A DNA stretch of 64,000 nt from Streptomyces varsoviensis. GTDB lineage: Bacteria; Actinomycetota; Actinomycetes; Streptomycetales; Streptomycetaceae. A model generated the notes under the pieces. That model did no database searches and was not told where the DNA came from. It worked only from the letters and a program-made list of their open reading frames with translations. The DNA lies in NCBI RefSeq assembly GCF_000718635.1, contig NZ_JOBF01000013.1:372001-436000 (forward strand). The letters are read 5' to 3'. Both the position numbers and the translations under genes were made by a program. Positions 51,734 through 59,401 of this stretch are shown here, in pieces (position 1 is the first letter of the stretch; the number at the start of each line of letters is the position of its first letter).

Positions 51734-53185
51734 GTGCCTGTTCAGCAAGAACTCGAAGCCCCGGCCGTCACCCGGCACCGCCCCCTCGTCCGCGCCGCCG
51801 CGCGCCGCTCGAACCCGCCGCTGCGGCGCACGGACATCACGGTCACGGACGAGACGGCGGTCAAGCGGGCGGTCAAGGCCGCGGCGCTGGGCAACGCGAT
51901 GGAGTGGTTCGACTTCGGGATCTACAGCTATCTCGCGGTCACCATCGGCAAGGTCTTCTTTCCGTCGGGGAACGACACGGCGCAGTTGCTCTCGTCCTTC
52001 GCGACGTTCGCGGCCGCGTTCCTGGTGCGCCCGTTGGGCGGCATGGTCTTCGGGCCGCTGGGGGACCGGATCGGCCGCAAGAAGGTCCTGTCGCTCACCA
52101 TGATCATGATGGCGTCGAGCACCCTCGCCATAGGGCTGATCCCCGGCTACCAGTCGATCAGCTTCTGGGCCCCGGTCCTGCTGATCGTCTTCCGGATGCT
52201 CCAGGGCTTCTCCACGGGCGGCGAGTACGGCGGCGCGTCCACCTTCATCGCGGAGTACGCGCCGGACCGCCGCCGCGGCTTCTTCGGCAGCTTCCTGGAG
52301 TTCGGCACGCTGATCGGCTACACGGCCGCCGCCGGGCTCATCACGATCCTGACGGTGACGCTCTCCGACTCCTCCATGGAGTCCTGGGGCTGGCGCGTCC
52401 CGTTCCTGGTCGCGGGCCCGATCGGGCTGGTCGGCCTCTATATGCGGCTCAAGCTGGACGAGACGCCGGCCTTCCAGAAGCTGGAGTCGGAGGGCGCGTT
52501 CGAGAAGCGGGAGAGCACTCCGTTCCGGCAGATACTGACGACGCAGTGGCGCCCGATGGTGCTGTGCATCGCACTCGTCGCGGCGTTCAACGTCACCGAC
52601 TACATGCTGCTGTCGTACATGCCCACCTACCTGTCGAACAGCATCGGCTACGACTCCACCGACGCCCTCGTGTCGATCATCATCGTGATGCTGGTCCTGA
52701 TGGCCGCGATCACCTTCGTCGGACGCCTCTCCGACCGCATCGGCCGCAAACCCGTCATGATGGCCGGTTCGCTCGGCTTCCTGGTGCTCTCCGTGCCCTG
52801 CTTCCTGCTGATCAAGATGGGCACGGTCGTCCCGGTCTTCGCGGGCCTGCTGATCCTGGGCCTGTGCCTGCTGCCGTACGTGAGCGTGATGTCGTCCTCG
52901 CTGCCCGCGCTCTTCCCCACGGACGTGCGCTACGGCTCCCTGTCGATCGCCTTCAACATCTCCGTCTCCCTCTTCGGCGGCACCACCCCGCTCGTGGTCG
53001 AGGGCCTGGTCAGCGGCACCGGCAACGACATGATGCCCGCGTACTACACCATGCTCGCCGCCCTGGTCGGCGTCATCGCCGTCGTCACCATGAAGGAGAC
53101 CGCGCGCCGCCCCCTCCCCGGCTCGCCCCCCTCCGTCTCCACGCCGGAAGAGGCCGCGGAACTGGTGGCCGCCTCGCGCCCGTAA
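51734..53185 (+). CDS. MFS transporter, metabolite:H+ symporter (MHS/ProP-like) family
   Basis: 483 residues, 12 predicted membrane helices. The MHS signature is clear: GNAMEWFDFGIYSYLAVTIG, the loop GPLGDRIGRKKVL, RMLQGFSTGGEYGGASTFIA and EYAPDRRRGFFGSFLEFG, and the second-half GRLSDRIGRKPVMM. Substrates of the family are osmolytes and organic acids such as proline, betaine or citrate. The start is uncertain: GTG at 51734 has GAAAG upstream, while a TTG at 51698 is in frame. It is followed by a strong bidirectional terminator. Confidence 0.9.
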   Translation: MPVQQELEAPAVTRHRPLVRAAARRSNPPLRRTDITVTDETAVKRAVKAAALGNAMEWFDFGIYSYLAVTIGKVFFPSGNDTAQLLSSFATFAAAFLVRPLGGMVFGPLGDRIGRKKVLSLTMIMMASSTLAIGLIPGYQSISFWAPVLLIVFRMLQGFSTGGEYGGASTFIAEYAPDRRRGFFGSFLEFGTLIGYTAAAGLITILTVTLSDSSMESWGWRVPFLVAGPIGLVGLYMRLKLDETPAFQKLESEGAFEKRESTPFRQILTTQWRPMVLCIALVAAFNVTDYMLLSYMPTYLSNSIGYDSTDALVSIIIVMLVLMAAITFVGRLSDRIGRKPVMMAGSLGFLVLSVPCFLLIKMGTVVPVFAGLLILGLCLLPYVSVMSSSLPALFPTDVRYGSLSIAFNISVSLFGGTTPLVVEGLVSGTGNDMMPAYYTMLAALVGVIAVVTMKETARRPLPGSPPSVSTPEEAAELVAASRP

Positions 53186-53209
53186 CGCGCCCCTCTCGCA
53201 GCTCGCAGC

Positions 53210-53263
53210 GACGGCCGCGGGCCCGTACGCATCACGCATCGTGCGTACGGGCCCGCGGCCGTC
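53210..53263. terminator. Perfect 22-bp hairpin between convergent genes
   Basis: Arms at 53210-53231 and 53242-53263 match over 22 bp around a 10-base loop; CCCCTGTTCTTCC follows on the plus strand. It separates the MHS transporter and the PadR gene. Confidence 0.92.
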
Positions 53264-53318
53264 CCCTGTTCTTCCCCCGTCAGTCCCCCGTCAGTTCCCC
53301 CCCCTCAGTCCTCCGGCG

Positions 53319-54392
53319 TCAGTCCTTCGGCGTGCGCAGGAGGGCTTCGATGCGGGCCGCGGCCTGGGCCAGGTGGGCTCGGGAGGCGGCTAGCTGGTCC
53401 GGGGTGACGCCGTGGTCGCGGGCGGCGTCGCGGATGTCGTCGCGGAAGCGGTCGAGGAGGCGGTCGAGGTCGCGCGGCGGGTTCTGCGAGGCGGCGTCGT
53501 CGGCGGTGGCCCACTCCGGGGCGGGGTGGGCCGGCTCGGAGCCGGCGTCCTTGCCGAGGTCGACACGATCGACCGTGACCTCGGGGCCGGGCTCGGGGCG
53601 GCTGGTGTCCCAGGGCTGGCCCGCCAGCGAGCCCAGTTCCTTGGCCAGGGCGTTGACGCCTTCGAGGATGCCGCTGGGCCAGTCGCCGTGCCGGGCGTGT
53701 TCGCGGACCTGTTCCTGCACGCGCTCCTTGATGCGCAGCACCTCGTCGCGCGCGTGGTCCTGGGCCTGCTTGGCCTGGCGGCGGGCCTGCTGGGCGTCCT
53801 GGCGGGCGCGGCGGCTCTCCTCCTTCGCCCGGCGCGCCTGCTCCTTCCACTCCTGCTTGGCCTGCTTGAACTCGTCCTTCGCCCGCTGCCAGCTCTCCTT
53901 GTCGCCCCACACCCCGTCGAAGAAGTCGGACGCCTCCGGGAAGCCCATACGGGAGGAGGCCCCCGAATGGCCGGAGGGACCGGCGGAGGACCTTGAGGAC
54001 TTCGCGCGGGTCTCGCGGGCCGCCTCGCGCATCTCGCGGCGCAGGTCGTTCGCCGAGCCGCGCACGTCCTCGCGGATCTCCGCGGCGAGTTCGGAGACCG
54101 ACTCGCGGATCTCCAGCTCCAGTTCGGCCAGCTCGCCCTGGCGGTCGGCCAGTTCGGCGCGGCCCGCGTCGGTGATGGAGTAGACCTTGCGGCCGCCCTC
54201 GGTGGCGTGGGTGACCAGGCCCTCGGCCTCCAGCTTGGCCAGCCGGGGGTAGACGGTGCCGGCGGACGGCGCGTACAGGCCCTGGAAGCGCTCCTCCAGC
54301 AGGCGGATCACCTCGTAGCCGTGGCGCGGCGCCTCGTCCAGGAGTTTGAGGAGGTAGAGGCGGAGTCGCCCGTGGGCGAAGACGGGGGGCAT
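53319..54392 (-). CDS. PadR-family repressor fused to a long charged coiled coil
   Basis: Residues about 5-90 are a PadR winged helix (LYLLKLLDEAPRHGYEVIRL, YAPSAGTVYPRLAKLEAEGL, RKVYSITDAGRAEL). A helical, Arg/Glu/Gln-rich region then runs to about 245 (FKQAKQEWKEQARRAKEESR, QDAQQARRQAKQAQ), and a short conserved C-terminal domain (LDRLLDRFRDDIRDAARDHG) follows. At 357 residues it is twice a normal PadR protein. Its ATG overlaps the stop of the DUF4097 gene by one base, so both are coupled behind the TATCGCGATA-type operator at 55314-55345. It probably represses its own operon. Confidence 0.85.
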   Translation of the reverse strand: MPPVFAHGRLRLYLLKLLDEAPRHGYEVIRLLEERFQGLYAPSAGTVYPRLAKLEAEGLVTHATEGGRKVYSITDAGRAELADRQGELAELELEIRESVSELAAEIREDVRGSANDLRREMREAARETRAKSSRSSAGPSGHSGASSRMGFPEASDFFDGVWGDKESWQRAKDEFKQAKQEWKEQARRAKEESRRARQDAQQARRQAKQAQDHARDEVLRIKERVQEQVREHARHGDWPSGILEGVNALAKELGSLAGQPWDTSRPEPGPEVTVDRVDLGKDAGSEPAHPAPEWATADDAASQNPPRDLDRLLDRFRDDIRDAARDHGVTPDQLAASRAHLAQAAARIEALLRTPKD

Positions 54393-55279
54393 CAGAGGTC
54401 CTTCCGCTCGGTGGCGTTCGCGGCCGTGCCGCCGGCGTCGGCGGTGTCGTCGGCGCCCGCCTCGGACCGCGGCCTGCGCAGCAGCGCCACCGAGCCCGAG
54501 ACGGTGGTGACCTTGAGCTTGCCGCTGCCCGCCCCCAACTGTCCGGTGACCCGCTTGGCGCCCCACTGGCTGCTGACCCGGAGGTCGTCGAAGGCGTTGG
54601 AGAGCGCGCCGCTGGCCGTGTTGGCCTCGACCTCGGCGTCGGCCGCGTGTGGCAGCCGGATGGCGACCTCGCCCGAGACCGTCGTCAGGTCGATGCGGGA
54701 GCTCTTGGCGCCGGGGGAGAGGTCGACGACCATGTCGCCGCTGACGGACTCCGCCTTCACGGCGCCGCTGCCGCTCTCGATCAGGGTGAGGTCCCCGTTG
54801 ACCGAGTTGAAGCGCAGGTCTCCGGTGAGCGCCTGCGCCTCCAGCCGGCCCGACACGGTGTCCGCGCGGACCTCCCCGGTCAGGCCGACGAGCGTGGTGT
54901 CGCCGCTCACGCCGCGGACGTCCGTACGGCCCGACACCCCCGAGACGACCGCGCCGGCCTCGACGACGCCGACCTCCACGCGGGTGCTCGTGGGGACGGT
55001 CAGCGTCACATGGGCGGTGCGCCGGCCTCCGGTGGGCGTGAACCACTTGAGGAAGTACTTCCAGGTGAGGTCGTCATAGGTGACGGTGAGGTCGCCGCCG
55101 TCGTGCGTGACGGTCAGCGGCGGGCCCTCTATCGCCGACAGCTCCAGCCGCGCGGGCCCGCTGTCGGACCCCACGACGTTGACCGTGCCGCCGACCAGGC
55201 GTACGTGGAGCGTGGTGACCGGATTCTCGAAGGTGAGTTTCCGCGGTGCGTCGAGCGACCACTCCGATGGCGCCGGCAT
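54392..55279 (-). CDS. DUF4097-family beta-repeat protein
   Basis: 295 residues of regular beta repeats, forming a likely right-handed beta-helix (VSGVSGRTDVRGVSGDTTLV, VKAESVSGDMVVDLSPGAKS, SSRIDLTTVSGEVAIRLP). No signal peptide is visible, so it is cytosolic or membrane-associated. The family co-occurs with PadR regulators and is thought to take part in envelope-stress sensing; the exact role is not known. ATG at 55279 follows GGGAGG. It is the first gene of the PadR operon. Confidence 0.85.
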   Translation of the reverse strand: MPAPSEWSLDAPRKLTFENPVTTLHVRLVGGTVNVVGSDSGPARLELSAIEGPPLTVTHDGGDLTVTYDDLTWKYFLKWFTPTGGRRTAHVTLTVPTSTRVEVGVVEAGAVVSGVSGRTDVRGVSGDTTLVGLTGEVRADTVSGRLEAQALTGDLRFNSVNGDLTLIESGSGAVKAESVSGDMVVDLSPGAKSSRIDLTTVSGEVAIRLPHAADAEVEANTASGALSNAFDDLRVSSQWGAKRVTGQLGAGSGKLKVTTVSGSVALLRRPRSEAGADDTADAGGTAANATERKDL

Positions 55280-55313
55280 CCAGGGCCTCCCTGAGTCGAT
55301 GGGGGACGCAACA

Positions 55314-55345
55314 TATCGCGTCTCTCTGCGATACACGATATATCG
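55314..55345. promoter_or_regulatory. Candidate PadR operator (TATCGC/GCGATA dyads)
   Basis: TATCGC (55314-55319) and GCGATA (55328-55333) form an inverted repeat, directly followed by the perfect palindrome CGATATATCG (55336-55345). This AT-rich block lies 35-66 bp before the DUF4097 start in otherwise GC-rich DNA. Confidence 0.65.
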
Positions 55346-55522
55346 CGGCCTCTGGATGTCAAGCGAAGGTCGCCGGTCCGGTCGGGTGAGCCCCGCCCCA
55401 GTCCCGGCGACGCGATATGGCGCGAGTCGGCGGCGCCCGCGACCTCGTGGCCCGGGCCGGACCTCGTCCGCCGACCTCGCCCCCGGGGTTGCCGAGGTCG
55501 CCCCCTGCTCGTCCTGCGCGTC

Positions 55523-55711
55523 CTATTCGTCGTACTCGTCGTACTCGTCGTCCAGCCGCGCCAGCCACGTCGCCAGCCGCTCCACCGGCACCTCGAAGTC
55601 CGGGTTCAGGTCGACGAACTCGCGCAGCCGCTCGGCCACCCAGCCGAGGGTCACGTCCTCCTCGCCACGCCGGTTCTCCAGCTCCTCGATGCCGCGGTCG
55701 GTGAAGTACAA
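55523..55711 (-). CDS. DUF6104 family small protein
   Basis: A 62-residue protein that matches the Streptomyces DUF6104 pattern: YFTDRGIEELENRRGEEDVT, LREFVDLNPDFEVPVERLAT and WLARLDDE. The usual initiator falls on a TTG at 55711, with CGGAG about seven bases upstream; no ATG or GTG is suitably placed. The acidic end DDEYDEYDE extends the family tail by a short TACTCGTCG DNA repeat. Function unknown. Divergent from the Trypco1 gene. Confidence 0.8.
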   Translation of the reverse strand: MYFTDRGIEELENRRGEEDVTLGWVAERLREFVDLNPDFEVPVERLATWLARLDDEYDEYDE

Positions 55712-55939
55712 GAGTCGCTCCGAATGGTTCCGGGAAGTCCGGCGGATCCGGGTGGACCCGCGAGGGATTCGAAAGGGTGCCGACGGGCCCCGAGCGGTGC
55801 GCCGAGGACCCTCCCCACCAGGATATTGGCCCCCTGGCCAGGGCCGCCCGGCGGGCGCGGGGGTGCGCTCGGCAGCGGCCGGGGATACCCTTGCCGGACT
55901 CAACACACAGGTCGAGAGGCCCAGTTGACGGGGGACGGC

Positions 55940-56305
55940 ATGGCTGACGCGATCAAGCAGGTGGTGCTGCCGGACGGCACGCCGGTCTGGGCGAGAATCT
56001 CGCTCGCCGAGGGGGCGGGCGGCAAGTACACCGAGACATGGTCCGGCGACGCCGTCGCCGCCCGGGTCGAAGGGCTGAACGAGCTGGTCAGAGGCGTCGC
56101 GGGGTCGCTGCGCGAGGCCACCCGGCGGGCCCGGCCCGACGAGGTCGCGGTCGAGTTCGGGATCGAGCTGACGGGCGGGGCGGGCAAGGTGTTCTCGCTG
56201 CTCGCCAACGGTGAGGCGAAGGCCGCGATCAACGTGACCCTCACCTGGAAGGGAGGCACGCTGGCCGCGCCCGACGGCGCGACCGGGGGGAGCGACGGCG
56301 CGTGA
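55940..56305 (+). CDS. Trypco1 / CU044_2847-family protein
   Basis: A 121-residue protein of the trypsin-co-occurring domain 1 family: VVLPDGTPVWARISLAEGAG at the start and the barrel strands VAVEFGIELTGGAGKVFSLL and AAINVTLTWKG. Such domains accompany trypsin-like proteases in predicted bacterial conflict systems and are thought to regulate or present substrates to them. ATG at 55940 has GGGGGA upstream. Its stop overlaps the protease start (GTGA at 56302-56305), so the two are coupled. First gene of the six-gene operon. Confidence 0.88.
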   Translation: MADAIKQVVLPDGTPVWARISLAEGAGGKYTETWSGDAVAARVEGLNELVRGVAGSLREATRRARPDEVAVEFGIELTGGAGKVFSLLANGEAKAAINVTLTWKGGTLAAPDGATGGSDGA

Positions 56306-58386
56306 GCGTCTCCTGGAACGCGCTCGCGCGTCGTGTCCAGCGGGCCACGGTGCGCATCCAACCGGCCGTCGACGGGTATGCCGAAGGGGGGCTCCACCCC
56401 GAAGCCCTCGAAGACCCCGAAGCCCCCGGCGGCCGCGCCCTCGCCGCGCAGCCGACAGCCTGGGGAAGCGGGTTCTTCGTGGCGCCCGGCTGGGTGCTCA
56501 CCTGCGCTCACGTACTGCGACGGGAGGAGGGGGGCATCGGGATGGGTGAGGGCGGCCCCGGCGTCCACGAGGTCGGGCTGGTCTTCGACGGCCGCAGCGC
56601 CGTCGGCGAGGTGCGCCACGCCCTGCACAGCCCCGAGGACGGCGTCGACATCGCCATCATCCGCGCGTACGACGCCGAGCCGCACGTCTTCCTGCCGCTC
56701 TCCGAGGACACCGGCGACCCCGGCGACCAGATCCTGTTCTTCGGCCACTCCCGCGAGACCGGGCCGCTCCGCCCCATCAGCGTCGTCGGCACGATCGGCG
56801 GCACCGTGGCCGCCACCCGCGGCGACAGCGCCAACGAGCAGTACCTCCTCGACGGCATGACGGTCCCGCGCGGCGTCTCCGGCGGGCCCGTCTACCACCG
56901 GGCGCGCGCCGAGGTCATCGGCATCGTCACCCACCAGGCCGACGACCGGCGCGGCGGCCTCGCCTCCTCCCTGATGCAACTGCGCGGCCTCTTCACGGAA
57001 GGCGCCGGCGACCTCTACCACCTGCTGTGGCAGGCCCACGACCACGCCCACTACACCCACCACTTCCGCCCCGCCCAGACGGACGGCCCGCTGCGCGCCA
57101 TGGAGAGCTGGACGACCGTACGGGCGCGGGCCACCCCCGAGCACGGGCGGCCCGAGGGGCCGCTGAGCCACGCCCGGCGCACCGAACTGCGCGGCCTGCT
57201 GGCGGCGATAGCGCCGCCCGAGCACCCCCGCAGCGTCATCGCCGCCGTCGAGGCGGTGCGCGGCGACTGGGTCGAGCCGGACACCGTCCCCCACCTGTGG
57301 CGCGACGGCCTGGACCTGCTGTACGACGTGCGCGGCCGCACCACCTTGGAGGCGACCCTCCTCTACAGCGTCGCCGTCGCCGAACAGGCCCCCCTGGAGG
57401 ACCCCGAGCCGCGCCGCCGGCTGCTGGCCTGGTACACCGCCACCGCCCGCGAGGACGGCCTCCTCGACCGGCTCGACGGCCCCCGCGAGGCGCTGCGCGC
57501 CTGGGGCGCCGCCGTCCGCGAGGAGCGCGCCGCCGCCGGGCTCGTACCGCTCGTACGGCTGGAGGTCTACGAGCTGTACTACCGCGCGGACGCGGGCCAT
57601 TCGCGCGCCGTCCACTACGGCTGGACGCTCTCCGGCACCGACGGCGACGAGTTCGACACGGGCTTCCGCGGCCAGGACGACAGCGGCGTCCTGCGCGAGG
57701 ACCTGGCCGGCCGGCTCCTGCGGCCGCTGGCCCGGGCCTTCGACTGGTCCGACCGGCCGGGCCGGCCCGCCGCCCTCGAAGTCCGGCTGCCGATCGGCCT
57801 GTTCGACCTCCCGGTGGACCGCTGGCCGGTCGCCGGACGCGATCCGCTCGGCGCACAGCGCCCCGTGACCGTACGCTGGGCGGAGCGGCCCGGGCCGCCG
57901 TCGTCCGGGCGGCAGTCGGAGGACAGCCCGCGGCGCGCCCACGAGCGCCGCTGGAAGGGGATAGCGGACGGCCCCCTGCGGCTGTACGCGCTGCACGGCG
58001 AGGACGGCGCGCTGCGCTCCACCATCACGCTGTCCGAGCTGCGGGAGGCGGACCCCAAGGCGGTCCCCGCGCTGTTCTGCCCGGCCGAGGGCCCGGTGCC
58101 CGAGGAGGTCCTGCTCCGCGTGGTGAGCGCCGGCCACGGCATCGCCGTATGGAACAGGGACGCCGCCTGGCGGTACGGCTGGCGGGAGTTCGAGCGCGGC
58201 CTCCGCGGGGCACTCGCGTCCGTGCCGCGACCCGACGCGCTGCCGGCGGCCCTGCACCGGCTCCGCGCCGGGGCCAACGCGCGGGATCCGCGGGCCTCCT
58301 GGTGCGAGGACCTGGCAGTACTGTACGACCCGGCCCCGGCCGCGGAAGCGCCGCCCGAAGAGGAATATCTGTGTGAACCGCTGTGA
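56302..58386 (+). CDS. Trypsin-like serine protease with VMAP-type C-terminal region
   Basis: 694 residues. The N-terminal 230 form a trypsin/HtrA-like protease with triad H70 (LTCAHVL), D116 (EDGVDIAII) and S193 (RGVSGGPVY). A middle helical region of about 110 residues (AMESWTTVRARATPEHGRPE, GLLAAIAPPEHPRSVIAAVE) resembles effector-associated adaptor modules. The last 300 residues match the pattern of VMAP C-terminal domains (LVRLEVYELYYRADAGHSRA, ALEVRLPIGLFDLPVDRWPV, ARDPRASWCEDLAVLYDP). In vWA-MoxR-VMAP systems this protein is the effector held by the ATPase complex. GTG at 56302 overlaps the Trypco1 stop. Confidence 0.88.
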   Translation: MSVSWNALARRVQRATVRIQPAVDGYAEGGLHPEALEDPEAPGGRALAAQPTAWGSGFFVAPGWVLTCAHVLRREEGGIGMGEGGPGVHEVGLVFDGRSAVGEVRHALHSPEDGVDIAIIRAYDAEPHVFLPLSEDTGDPGDQILFFGHSRETGPLRPISVVGTIGGTVAATRGDSANEQYLLDGMTVPRGVSGGPVYHRARAEVIGIVTHQADDRRGGLASSLMQLRGLFTEGAGDLYHLLWQAHDHAHYTHHFRPAQTDGPLRAMESWTTVRARATPEHGRPEGPLSHARRTELRGLLAAIAPPEHPRSVIAAVEAVRGDWVEPDTVPHLWRDGLDLLYDVRGRTTLEATLLYSVAVAEQAPLEDPEPRRRLLAWYTATAREDGLLDRLDGPREALRAWGAAVREERAAAGLVPLVRLEVYELYYRADAGHSRAVHYGWTLSGTDGDEFDTGFRGQDDSGVLREDLAGRLLRPLARAFDWSDRPGRPAALEVRLPIGLFDLPVDRWPVAGRDPLGAQRPVTVRWAERPGPPSSGRQSEDSPRRAHERRWKGIADGPLRLYALHGEDGALRSTITLSELREADPKAVPALFCPAEGPVPEEVLLRVVSAGHGIAVWNRDAAWRYGWREFERGLRGALASVPRPDALPAALHRLRAGANARDPRASWCEDLAVLYDPAPAAEAPPEEEYLCEPL

Positions 58387-58399
58387 CGAGGAGCGAGAC

Positions 58400-59401
58400 G
58401 TGAACGACTGGCTCATCTACCGGGGCACGGGCGAGCCGCACCGCCGGATCGACGAGCTCCCCGCCCCGCCGCCGTGGCGCGACTTCGACGGCGGCCCCGA
58501 ACTGGCGCCCGCCGACGCCGCCGACAGCTCCTCCCAGCGCCGGCTGGGACCGGTCGGGGAGGCCGAGCTGTTCCGCCCGGAGGGCGAGGAGCTGGAGCTG
58601 ATCAACGCGGCGCTCTATCTGCGCAGGCCGCTGCTGGTCACCGGCGACCCCGGCACGGGCAAGTCCACGCTGGCCCACGCGGTGGCCCGGGAGCTGGGGC
58701 TGGGCCGGGTGCTGAAGTGGCCGATCGTCAGCCGCACGACGCTGACCGACGGGCTGTACCAGTACGACGCCATAGCCCGCCTCCAGGACGTACAGCTCGG
58801 CGGCGGGCCCGACCACGCGGTGGACGCGGCGGCGCCCCGCGGCATCGGCGGCTACATCCGGCTCGGCCCGCTCGGCACGGCGATGCTGCCCTTCGGCAGG
58901 CCCCGCGTGCTGCTCGTCGACGAGCTGGACAAGAGCGACATCGACCTGCCCAACGACCTCCTGAACATCCTGGAGGAGGGCGAGTTCCCCATCCCCGAAC
59001 TGGAGCGCATCGCCGACCGGGAGCCCGAGGTCGACGTGCTCACCGACGACGGGCGGCGGGTGCGCATCACCGGCGGCCGGGTGAGCTGCCGGGCGTTCCC
59101 CTTCGTCGTCCTCACCAGCAACGGCGAGCGGGACTTCCCCGCCGCCCTGATGCGCCGCTGCATCCACCTGCCGCTCGGCCGCCCCGACAAGCACCGCCTC
59201 GCCGCCATGGTCCGCGCCCACTTCGGCGAATCCGGCGTGGCCTGCGGACAGGAGCTGATCAACGAGTTCCTGACCCGCTCCGCCACCGAGCTGGTCGCCG
59301 CCGACCAACTCCTCAACGCCATCTACCTCTCCAGCTACGCGACCAAGAGCACCGAGGACCTCGCCAAGACCCTCATGCGGCGGCTCGACCGGTCGAGGTG
59401 A
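58400..59401 (+). CDS. MoxR-type AAA+ ATPase
   Basis: 333-residue AAA+ ATPase. Walker A is GDPGTGKST (residues 82-90), Walker B LLVDELDK (171-178), sensor 1 VVLTSNGERDFP (about 236-247) and an arginine pair MRRC at about 251-254. MoxR proteins act as chaperone-like remodelling rings, usually with a vWA partner, and the vWA-bearing gene follows. GTG at 58400 has GAGGAG six bases upstream; an in-frame GTG at 58373 would overlap the protease end. Its stop overlaps the next start (TGATG). Confidence 0.9.
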   Translation: MNDWLIYRGTGEPHRRIDELPAPPPWRDFDGGPELAPADAADSSSQRRLGPVGEAELFRPEGEELELINAALYLRRPLLVTGDPGTGKSTLAHAVARELGLGRVLKWPIVSRTTLTDGLYQYDAIARLQDVQLGGGPDHAVDAAAPRGIGGYIRLGPLGTAMLPFGRPRVLLVDELDKSDIDLPNDLLNILEEGEFPIPELERIADREPEVDVLTDDGRRVRITGGRVSCRAFPFVVLTSNGERDFPAALMRRCIHLPLGRPDKHRLAAMVRAHFGESGVACGQELINEFLTRSATELVAADQLLNAIYLSSYATKSTEDLAKTLMRRLDRSR

